NCBI GenBank assembly: GCA_028280675.1
Contig: JANQLI010000091.1
Location: 1-5,325 of the forward strand
Direction: 5' to 3'
Origin: Alphaproteobacteria bacterium
GTDB taxonomy: Bacteria > Pseudomonadota > Alphaproteobacteria > SMXP01
DNA length: 5,325 bases
The notes under the pieces are model-generated. The model had not been told where the DNA came from and made no database searches. It saw only the letters and a program-made list of their open reading frames with translations. The position numbers and the translations under genes were made by a program. This document shows, piece by piece, positions 1-4,400 of the stretch. How positions within the stretch are numbered: the stretch's first letter is position 1; each line of letters opens with the position of its first letter.

Positions 1-489
1 CCGGAAGGTCCCGCAAAGCCAAGCGAAGATCAATTAATGGCGTTCTGGCAGCGGGCGAAGAAGACGTCTGCTGATATCGGGGATGATTTTGAAGTGCGCT
101 GTATCGCTGTGGATGAAACATCTGCGGCGCAAGTGTTGGATTTGATCCGGTCCCGCGACAAAACGGGAACCTTCGCCCTTCCCTGGTTGCTCGAAGCACA
201 TGGATTTGATCTTCCCAAACGCGGCGATCACATTGTTTTTACGGCTTATGATGGAACCCCATCCGTCGTGGTGGAACTGCGTGACGTATTGCCTGTCACC
301 TTTGGCGCTATTGACGCGCAACACACCGCCCTTGATGGCCCTCCCATACGTGATGTGGCGATTTGGAAAGATCTGCATTTTGCGTATTGGAATCGCATGT
401 TGAAGCCCCTCGGCCGGCATGTCACCGATGACATGCCGGTGATCGTCGAACCCTTTGATCTGCGTTATGCAGAGGACGGGATCAAATGA
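1..489 (+). CDS. ASCH-domain protein, YhfF/YqfB-like (5' end uncertain or cut by window edge)
   Basis: ASCH domains are small beta-barrels of the PUA-like fold that bind RNA or nucleosides; E. coli YqfB is an amidohydrolase acting on N4-acetylcytidine. Numbered from the ATG at 37 (150 aa), the protein shows an N-terminal helix (LMAFWQRAKK), a K-x-x-T motif (K42, T45), the 'LPKRGDHIVF' strand (59-68), a 'DG.P.VVVEL.DV' strand pair (72-84), 'W110-KDLHFAYW' and a C-terminal 'DDMPVIVEPFDLRY' (131-144), which together match the YhfF group. The frame is open to base 1, and the helix seems to begin before the ATG at 37. That ATG has only a weak upstream purine run (AAGCGAAG), so the true start may lie outside the window. 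The stop TGA is at 487-489. The substrate is unknown. The family call is firm; the biochemical role is not. Confidence 0.8.
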   Translation, partial: PEGPAKPSEDQLMAFWQRAKKTSADIGDDFEVRCIAVDETSAAQVLDLIRSRDKTGTFALPWLLEAHGFDLPKRGDHIVFTAYDGTPSVVVELRDVLPVTFGAIDAQHTALDGPPIRDVAIWKDLHFAYWNRMLKPLGRHVTDDMPVIVEPFDLRYAEDGIK

Positions 490-1723
490 TGTCGTAAAGG
501 TCCTTGGGTGAAAATGTTTGAAAGTAGCTTTTATAGCCTGAGCGTTTTGGAATTTGATAGCTGGCTTCATCGACAAGAAATCTTATTAGGCTTGATTGCG
601 AGTTCAAACCCGATTTGGCAAAAATGGATCTCAATTGAGCACGCACAGTGTGAACGCTAATGCCATTGTCCTCAGCAATTTCCTTGAGCGTGGATCCATG
701 AGAAAGGCCTTCCGCAACACGCAGTTCCGCTTTTGAGAAATCGAACGCCATTTGTAAAAATGAGCGATCAATCACTTGTTCCGCTGACCCACGATCTTGT
801 AAGACAACAAGGCATGCCGGGTGTTCGGAACTGTGTAGCACTTCAACTTGTTTTAGCGGGATCACAATCAAACGGAAATAGACGCCATCGATTTCAAGAG
901 ACGAGAGTTGCTGATGCGGGACTTTTCTTTTTGCGGGATGGCACGAATTTTCGATCAGGGCAACGAACTGGTTGGCCACATTGTCATCGCCTTCATAGGT
1001 GAGTTCTTGATCGATGATCGAAAGCTGCGCCTTTTCATCAACAAGATGCTTGGCATAGTCATTCATTTGAAGAATTTTAGCCGATTTGTTGAGCTGAAAA
1101 ACAGCAAAAGAATATTCGCCCAGCCATACATTTACGAGGATATTTGAAAATGTCTTTTGTTTTTGTGTTTCGAGATATGCACGCAACCCCAATTTTAAAT
1201 AGGGAGACAGATGCTGCAGTAACACCTTGTCCTTGTCAGTGAACACAGACGTGTTCTTGCCGCGTATCAATGCGGCATAAGCATAATATTGCGCGTTTTT
1301 CATCAAGACTGAGGTCAGTGTTTTTTCAATATCTAATTTCGAAAGAACATCTTTATAATAGACTGTCTTATGAAGTTCAGAATTTGGGATTAATTCTTCA
1401 TTGGTGACGATAGCCCCTTCGTCCAATCTGGAAGAGCTCTTGAACAAAGGATCGTTTTGGAAGCTCTCGGCGCCATCATTGGACCAATAGCTCTGAACAA
1501 GGTTGCGCTCGGTATCATTTGTCGCAACGATAAGGGGTCGATTGGTTTCAAGATTGAATAAAATAATGAAAGCCTCTTTGGAGTCAAAAAGGGCGGCTAA
1601 ATTTTTACAGGCATTTTTCCAGTAAGAAATATCAGCAATACTTTTTTCAATATTATCGATGGCCTGAAGAATAAGCTCGCTGCGGTCTGATCCAATGTCG
1701 TATTTTGGTTTGGGTAACGTCAT
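482..1723 (-). CDS. LuxR-family transcriptional regulator with GAF/PAS-like sensor region
   Basis: A 413-residue DNA-binding regulator. The C-terminal HTH lies at about 328-388: 'FSKAELRVAEGL', then 'LKEIAEDNGISVHTVRAQL', then 'IFAKSGLNSQ', the GerE/LuxR pattern with its conserved Glu (E333), the T-V-R recognition-helix start (359-361) and the K-S-G after it. The first ~185 residues look GAF-like and about 192-310 PAS-like (for example 'WLGEYSFAVFQLNKSAKIL'), by pattern only. No receiver domain or membrane segment is visible, and the autoinducer-binding domain of LuxR/TraR is not evident, so the ligand is unknown. About 28 residues follow the HTH. The start is ATG 1723; a TTG directly before it (1726) is an alternative, and the Shine-Dalgarno is weak (TTGAG). 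Base composition is poor in GC: 18 of 60 at 1141-1200 and 22 of 60 at 1561-1620, against 41 of 60 at 2281-2340 in a neighbour. This suggests a different history. It is likely transcribed alone from 1773-1801. Confidence 0.87.
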   Translation of the reverse strand: MTLPKPKYDIGSDRSELILQAIDNIEKSIADISYWKNACKNLAALFDSKEAFIILFNLETNRPLIVATNDTERNLVQSYWSNDGAESFQNDPLFKSSSRLDEGAIVTNEELIPNSELHKTVYYKDVLSKLDIEKTLTSVLMKNAQYYAYAALIRGKNTSVFTDKDKVLLQHLSPYLKLGLRAYLETQKQKTFSNILVNVWLGEYSFAVFQLNKSAKILQMNDYAKHLVDEKAQLSIIDQELTYEGDDNVANQFVALIENSCHPAKRKVPHQQLSSLEIDGVYFRLIVIPLKQVEVLHSSEHPACLVVLQDRGSAEQVIDRSFLQMAFDFSKAELRVAEGLSHGSTLKEIAEDNGISVHTVRAQLRSIFAKSGLNSQSSLIRFLVDEASYQIPKRSGYKSYFQTFSPKDLYDII

Positions 1724-1772
1724 CAAAAGAACTCAAGTAAAGAAAAATAAATAAAGATATACACCACTTATA

Positions 1773-1801
1773 ATTGTAAACTTTCAACGAAAAAGCGTCA
1801 A
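1773..1801 (-). promoter_or_regulatory. Predicted sigma70-type promoter of the LuxR-family gene
   Basis: Read on the minus strand, TTGACG (1801-1796) is followed by a 17-nt spacer and TACAAT (1778-1773). Each hexamer matches the consensus at five of six positions and the spacing is ideal. Transcription would begin near 1766, giving a leader of about 43 nt to the ATG at 1723. The surrounding sequence is AT-rich, as expected for a promoter. Confidence 0.7.
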
Positions 1802-1809
1802 CGTATAGG

Positions 1810-1861
1810 GTGATGTTGTGCGCAGTCATTAACGGCGCAATCACACCATGGAAACTGGTGT
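1810..1861. repeat. Two adjacent inverted repeats upstream of the LuxR-gene promoter
   Basis: The first is GTGAT (1810-1814) plus TGCGC (1819-1823) facing GCGCA plus ATCAC (1835-1844), with an 11-nt loop and a 4-nt bulge. The second is ACACCA (1843-1848) facing TGGTGT (1856-1861), with a 7-nt loop. They share two bases, so they could not fully form at once. They lie between the tRNA 3' end and the -35 of the regulator promoter. They could be an operator or a processing/termination stem for the tRNA transcript. No T-run directly follows either stem on either strand, so a standard intrinsic terminator is not supported. Confidence 0.4.
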
Positions 1862-1893
1862 CAAAAGGTCTATTGTTGCGGGAGTGATGTGAA

Positions 1894-1980
1894 TGGTGCC
1901 CAGGAGAAGACTCGAACTTCCACGCCCATAAGGGCACTAGCACCTGAAGCTAGCGCGTCTACCAATTCCGCCACCTGGGC
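1894..1980 (-). tRNA. tRNA-Leu (anticodon CAG)
   Basis: An 87-nt tRNA with a 7-bp acceptor stem, GCCCAGG (1980-1974) pairing with CCTGGGC (1904-1898), discriminator A (1897) and an encoded CCA (1896-1894). The D-arm contains the A-A-TTGGTAGA run typical of tRNA-Leu. The anticodon stem CTAGC/GCTAG encloses the loop TTCAGGT, giving anticodon CAG (1946-1944), which reads CUG leucine codons. A long variable arm (GTGCCCTTATGGGC region) marks it as a class II tRNA, and the T-arm carries GTTCGAGTC. The 3' end points toward the LuxR-family gene. Confidence 0.97.
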
Positions 1981-2003
1981 CAAAAAAACAGGTCAGCAGG
2001 TTT

Positions 2004-2037
2004 CGTTGACTATCGCTCTCGCATCCACTTGTCAACG
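2004..2037. repeat. 7-bp perfect inverted repeat CGTTGAC-N20-GTCAACG
   Basis: The left arm is at 2004-2010 and the right arm at 2031-2037. The right arm doubles as the likely -35 of the tRNA-Leu promoter on the minus strand, and the left arm supplies a mirrored TTGAC on the plus strand. Arms about three helical turns apart (27 bp centre to centre) could suit a dimeric regulator, but the symmetry may be a by-product of two -35-like elements. Confidence 0.4.
2007..2035 (-). promoter_or_regulatory. Candidate promoter of tRNA-Leu
   Basis: On the minus strand a perfect TTGACA (2035-2030) is followed by 17 nt and TAGTCA (2012-2007). The -10 matches TATAAT poorly, but the -35 is consensus and the predicted start near 2000 gives a 20-nt leader before the mature tRNA 5' end at 1980, a normal arrangement for a tRNA gene. 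Confidence 0.4.
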
Positions 2038-2204
2038 GGGCGCTTCGCAACAATACGCGGATCACGCGTGACAATTTGCGATGACCAAAACAACAAACTG
2101 GTGGCGGCAAATTGCCCCTTTTTGGCTTGGTACAGGGCGTTCATTGCGCTATCAAAGGGCCAAATTTCATCCCCTTCATTGGGTTTATCTGTGGAGAGTG
2201 CCAT
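2010..2204 (-). CDS. Possible small hypothetical protein (64 aa), antisense-adjacent to the NDUFA9-like gene
   Basis: An open frame on the minus strand begins 'MALSTDKPNEGDEIWPF' and ends 'RPVDKWMRER' (stop TAG 2012-2010). I do not recognise it. In its favour, its codons look coding-like: 35 of 64 third positions are G or C, and AGA, AGG, ATA and CTA are absent, whereas the opposite plus-strand frame uses ATA, AGG, CTA and several TCA. Against it, no Shine-Dalgarno precedes the ATG at 2204 (nor an upstream GTG at 2246), and it is short. Its ATG overlaps the ATG of the divergent gene inside a CATG palindrome. It would lie 29 bp upstream of tRNA-Leu in the same direction, so the two could share a transcript. 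An extension to 2246 adds a hydrophobic stretch, but that is the antisense of a Lys-Met-rich repeat and is probably an artefact. Confidence 0.3.
   Translation of the reverse strand: MALSTDKPNEGDEIWPFDSAMNALYQAKKGQFAATSLLFWSSQIVTRDPRIVAKRPVDKWMRER
2127..2155 (+). promoter_or_regulatory. Candidate promoter of the NDUFA9-like gene
   Basis: TTGGTA (2127-2132), 17 nt, TATCAA (2150-2155); each box matches four of six consensus bases. Transcription would start near 2162, about 41 nt before the ATG at 2203. It is the best-spaced pair I found in the 222 bp between the tRNA and this gene. Confidence 0.35.
2193..2198 (+). promoter_or_regulatory. Shine-Dalgarno GGAGAG fixing the start at 2203
   Basis: GGAGAG ends 4 nt (its GGAG core 6 nt) before ATG 2203. 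This favours 2203 over the longer in-frame reading from TTG 2029 and over the later ATGs at 2215 and 2227. Confidence 0.7.
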
Positions 2205-3195
2205 GACGGTGAAAATGACAGCGAAAATGGCGGCGAAAATAGTCACAGTCTTTGGCGGGTCAGGCTTTGTTGGCCGGCATACGGTTCGGGCGCTTGCAGA
2301 GGCGGGCTATCGGGTGCGTGTGGCCGTGCGCAATCCCCATACGGCGCATTTTCTACGTCCTTTGGGTGTCGTCGGACAGGTTGAGATCGTTCAAGCCAAC
2401 ATTCGTGATGAGGCGTCTGTGACGCGCGCGCTTGATGGCGCTGATGCAGCGGTTAATCTCGTTGGCATTCTCTTTGAGAAAGGCAAGCAAACATTTCAAG
2501 CTGTGCATGTGGATGCGGCCGCGCGCATTGCCCGTCTCGCGCAAGAGAGCGGCGTGTCACATCTTGTGCATCTCTCAGCGATTGGCGCGGACCCCGCCGC
2601 GCATGCGAAGTATGCGCAAACCAAAGCTGAAGGGGAAAAGCAGGTGCGAGATGCATTTCCTAATGCTGTTGTGTTGCGCCCTTCAATTATTTTTGGTCCA
2701 GAAGATAACTTTTTTAATCTTTTTGCATCGCTTGCTCGGGTTCTTCCCTTTTTGCCGCTGATCGGAGGGGGGCATACGCGTTTTCAGCCTGTGTTTGTTG
2801 GTGATGTCGCCGATGCTGTTGCCGCATCCCTCGCAGCAGATCAGGCTGCTGGCCGGGTCTTTGAGCTTGGTGGTCCGCGCATGTATAGCTTTAAGGAGCT
2901 ACTGCAGTTTATCTTAACCCACACAGGGCGTAAGCGCTTATTGATTCCGATCCCTTTTGCTTTGGCGAAATTTGAGGCTCTGGTGCTGGCCCTGATTCCG
3001 AAATTTATCATGGACCCTCTGTTGACCATGGATCAGGTGGAGCTGTTAAAACGCGATAATGTTGTTAATGTCTCTGACGATGCTATCGGAACGCTTGCAG
3101 ATTTCGCCATCACGCCATTAAGTGTGGAGAGTGTCGTGCCGTCTTATTTGGTGCCTTACCGGCGCCAAGGACAGTATGAAGAGTTGGCGGACTAA
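2203..3195 (+). CDS. NDUFA9-family (complex I-associated) atypical short-chain dehydrogenase, NAD(P)-binding
   Basis: A 330-residue extended/atypical SDR of the kind annotated in alphaproteobacteria as 'complex I NDUFA9 subunit family'. The mitochondrial relative is an accessory complex I subunit that binds a nucleotide; the bacterial protein may act in respiration or quinone metabolism, but its reaction is not established. Visible features are the Rossmann motif G18-x-x-G21-x-x-G24 (VFGGSGFVG), an Arg-rich end of strand 2 (R37, R39, R43), 'NLVGIL' (85-90), S125 in 'HLSAIGAD', and an intact Y137-x-x-x-K141, so the classical Ser/Tyr/Lys set is present. After it come 'VLRPSIIFGPEDNFFN' (157-172) and 'FQPVFVGDVADAV' (194-206). 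The length suits the family. The start is set by GGAGAG upstream. The N-terminus is unusual in repeating Lys-Met/Ala (MTVKMTAKMAAK). The gene converges on uppP with 11 bp between stop codons and no obvious terminator. Confidence 0.88.
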   Translation: MTVKMTAKMAAKIVTVFGGSGFVGRHTVRALAEAGYRVRVAVRNPHTAHFLRPLGVVGQVEIVQANIRDEASVTRALDGADAAVNLVGILFEKGKQTFQAVHVDAAARIARLAQESGVSHLVHLSAIGADPAAHAKYAQTKAEGEKQVRDAFPNAVVLRPSIIFGPEDNFFNLFASLARVLPFLPLIGGGHTRFQPVFVGDVADAVAASLAADQAAGRVFELGGPRMYSFKELLQFILTHTGRKRLLIPIPFALAKFEALVLALIPKFIMDPLLTMDQVELLKRDNVVNVSDDAIGTLADFAITPLSVESVVPSYLVPYRRQGQYEELAD

Positions 3196-3206
3196 GCTCT
3201 CATTTT

Positions 3207-4007
3207 CTAGAGATAGATATATCCGAGAAGGGCGAATCCAAGCACCAGCCGGTAAATTACAAATGGCAGCAAACTCATGCGTTGCAGAAGGCGCATGAAA
3301 AAGGCAATGGCGGCATACGCCGACGCAAATGACAAGACCATTACGAAGAGCGCGTCTTGCTGCAGTATTGAGCTGCCACTTTCATAGATTTCGAAAGCGG
3401 TATAAAGACCGAAAGCGGCGATGGTCGGTAAGGCCAGAAGCATTGAAAACCGGGCGGATTCTGTGCGCGTGTAACCGAGACTGCGCGCCATGGTCATGGT
3501 GATCCCGGACCGGCTTGTTCCTGGGATCAGCGATACACATTGCGCAACCCCGATGGCGAGCGCGTGATTCATTTTCAGTTTCTCAAGCGTTTTCTTTTCT
3601 TTGCCCCAGCGGTCTGCAAGATACAGGATGACTCCAAACATAATGGTCATCCAGGCGATCACTTCAGCCGAGCGCAGCTCGTTGATCATGCCGCTGACAT
3701 AAAGGGCCAAGCCCATAAACAGCACAGGCGGCGTCGCGATGATCAAATTGATCAGCAGCTTTGTTTCTGAGCTTTGGTGACCTTGCGCAAGATGGGCAAT
3801 GCCGCGAAACAGCGCCGCCACATCGCCGCGAAAATAAAGCAAAACTGCCCCTAACGATCCGACATGCACCGCCACATCAATAAGCGGTCCTTGATCCGGC
3901 AGGTCCATGAGTTGCGGCAGAAGAATAAGGTGGGCGGATGAACTTATCGGCAGAAATTCCGTAATGCCCTGGATGATGGCCAGAAGTATGAGCTGTTCAA
4001 TGGACAA
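3207..4007 (-). CDS. uppP: Undecaprenyl-diphosphatase (BacA/UppP family)
   Basis: An integral membrane enzyme that removes one phosphate from undecaprenyl diphosphate, recycling the lipid carrier for peptidoglycan and other envelope polymers; overproduction gives bacitracin resistance. The 266-aa protein has the family's usual length and motifs: the first catalytic segment Q13-GIT-E17 with 'FLPISSSAHL' (18-27, H26), and the second motif 'PGTSRSGIT' (162-170, R166). Strongly hydrophobic stretches at about 3-11, 43-58, 84-106, 115-130, 150-162, 187-205, 218-238 and 247-264 fit a multi-pass protein. The start is TTG at 4007: the protein begins exactly where family members do, an AGAGGA site sits 7 nt upstream, and no ATG or GTG occurs in frame before the upstream stop at 4047-4049. 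The gene is divergent from gltD across 393 bp. Confidence 0.96.
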   Translation of the reverse strand: MSIEQLILLAIIQGITEFLPISSSAHLILLPQLMDLPDQGPLIDVAVHVGSLGAVLLYFRGDVAALFRGIAHLAQGHQSSETKLLINLIIATPPVLFMGLALYVSGMINELRSAEVIAWMTIMFGVILYLADRWGKEKKTLEKLKMNHALAIGVAQCVSLIPGTSRSGITMTMARSLGYTRTESARFSMLLALPTIAAFGLYTAFEIYESGSSILQQDALFVMVLSFASAYAAIAFFMRLLQRMSLLPFVIYRLVLGFALLGYIYL

Positions 4008-4014
4008 GGCCAGT

Positions 4015-4020
4015 TCCTCT
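4015..4020 (-). promoter_or_regulatory. Shine-Dalgarno AGAGGA supporting the TTG start of uppP
   Basis: On the minus strand AGAGGA (4020-4015) is followed by a 7-nt spacer and TTG (4007-4005). It decides the start, since no ATG is available at the N-terminus. Confidence 0.7.
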
Positions 4021-4075
4021 TTCTGTGCGCCGGGCGAGTGTGGCCTTCAGAAAACCAGAGAACCGCCGTAACTGC

Positions 4076-4104
4076 CTGATGCCCTTATCGGCAGGCGTCG
4101 TCAA
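4076..4104 (-). promoter_or_regulatory. Weak candidate promoter of uppP
   Basis: On the minus strand TTGACG (4104-4099) is followed by 17 nt and CATCAG (4081-4076). The -35 is good but the -10 matches only three of six. An inverted repeat GCCTG (4074-4078) / CAGGC (4092-4096) overlaps it. It would give a leader of about 63 nt. Other positions in 4008-4150 are possible. Confidence 0.25.
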
Positions 4105-4137
4105 CACGCGAAATAGGACCGATATGGGACTAAATAT

Positions 4138-4151
4138 GAATCTTAAGATTC
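4138..4151. promoter_or_regulatory. Perfect 14-bp palindrome containing two GANTC sites; candidate operator
   Basis: GAATCTTAAGATTC is a perfect self-complement. Each end is a GANTC sequence, the target of the alphaproteobacterial cell-cycle methylase CcrM. It lies about 60 bp upstream of the gltD -35 and within the uppP/gltD divergent region, so it could affect either gene. Its TTAA core followed by N7 and GTAA also loosely resembles a CtrA site (TTAA-N7-TTAA), with one mismatch. Confidence 0.5.
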
Positions 4152-4154
4152 TCG

Positions 4155-4193
4155 TAAGGGAAGATTATGACAGAAAAATAAATAAATCCCTTA
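4155..4193. repeat. 7-bp inverted repeat TAAGGGA-N25-TCCCTTA
   Basis: The arms are at 4155-4161 and 4187-4193, with an AT-rich 25-nt spacer. It lies directly upstream of the gltD promoter, between the GANTC palindrome and the -35, where an activator site or UP element would be expected. The arms are 32 bp apart centre to centre, about three helical turns. Confidence 0.4.
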
Positions 4194-4210
4194 TTAATTA
4201 GTCAGTATTA

Positions 4211-4239
4211 TTGACATATATGTGGGTTTTTGCTAGAAA
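4211..4239 (+). promoter_or_regulatory. Predicted sigma70-type promoter of gltD
   Basis: A perfect TTGACA (4211-4216), 17-nt spacer and TAGAAA (4234-4239, four of six), preceded by TGC, which forms an extended -10 (TGn). The AT-rich tract at about 4171-4210 may act as an UP element. Transcription would begin near 4246. A 10-bp palindrome ACATATATGT (4214-4223) overlaps the -35 and spacer and could be an operator. Confidence 0.7.
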
Positions 4240-4245
4240 TTCTAC

Positions 4246-4400
4246 CCAATTTAACGTATAGACAAGCCCATATACCGCTTCACGGCGGGAAATGGTGGTC
4301 AAGTCACAGTCGCGTAACCTTGCAGGCCCCAGATAGAGGGTTGGTTTAAGCGGCTGTTCTTTTTTCTCATGACCGGATTTGATGTAAGGAGCGTCCGCTT
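4246..4400 (+). other. gltD 5' leader of about 155 nt with competing pairings
   Basis: If the promoter at 4211-4239 is right, the mRNA has a long leader. AAGCGG (4348-4353) can pair with CCGCTT at 4275-4280 or with an identical CCGCTT at 4395-4400, immediately before the gltD ATG. The upstream CCGC (4275-4278) can alternatively pair locally with GCGG (4285-4288) around a 6-nt loop. A run of six T lies at 4360-4365. A 14-codon open frame (4292-4336) also lies in the leader. I do not recognise a known riboswitch class. The pairings are visible; any regulatory use is inference. Confidence 0.35.

Noticed and set aside
733..1147. Plus-strand open frames opposite the LuxR-family gene
   Set aside because: They lie antisense to the HTH and sensor coding region, overlap each other in different frames, and show no family resemblance.
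1727..1893. Attachment site (repeat of the tRNA-Leu 3' end) marking an island
   Set aside because: No copy longer than about 5 nt of the tRNA 3' sequence is seen left of the gene, and no integrase is present in the window.
1797..2037. GTCAACG/CGTTGAC occurring three times as a shared regulator motif
   Set aside because: Two of the three copies are explained as the -35 hexamers of the LuxR-gene and tRNA promoters; too few copies remain to call a motif.
2029..2202. N-terminal extension of the NDUFA9-like protein from TTG 2029
   Set aside because: The extension uses unfavourable codons (ATA, AGG, CTA, TCA), lies before a normal Rossmann start, and the GGAGAG at 2193-2198 clearly serves ATG 2203.
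3196..3206. Bidirectional terminator between the convergent NDUFA9-like and uppP genes
   Set aside because: Only 11 bp separate the stops and the nearest symmetry (TCTAGA) is too short for a terminator stem.
3540..3770. 76-codon plus-strand open frame opposite uppP
   Set aside because: It is the antisense of the conserved UppP membrane protein, has no ribosome-binding site, and its composition is unlike a folded protein.
4220..4235. Sigma54 (NtrA) promoter for gltD, suggested by GTGGG...TTGC
   Set aside because: The GG and GC elements are only about 6-7 nt apart, not the required 10, and the TGGCAC half is not matched; the sigma70-type hexamers fit much better.
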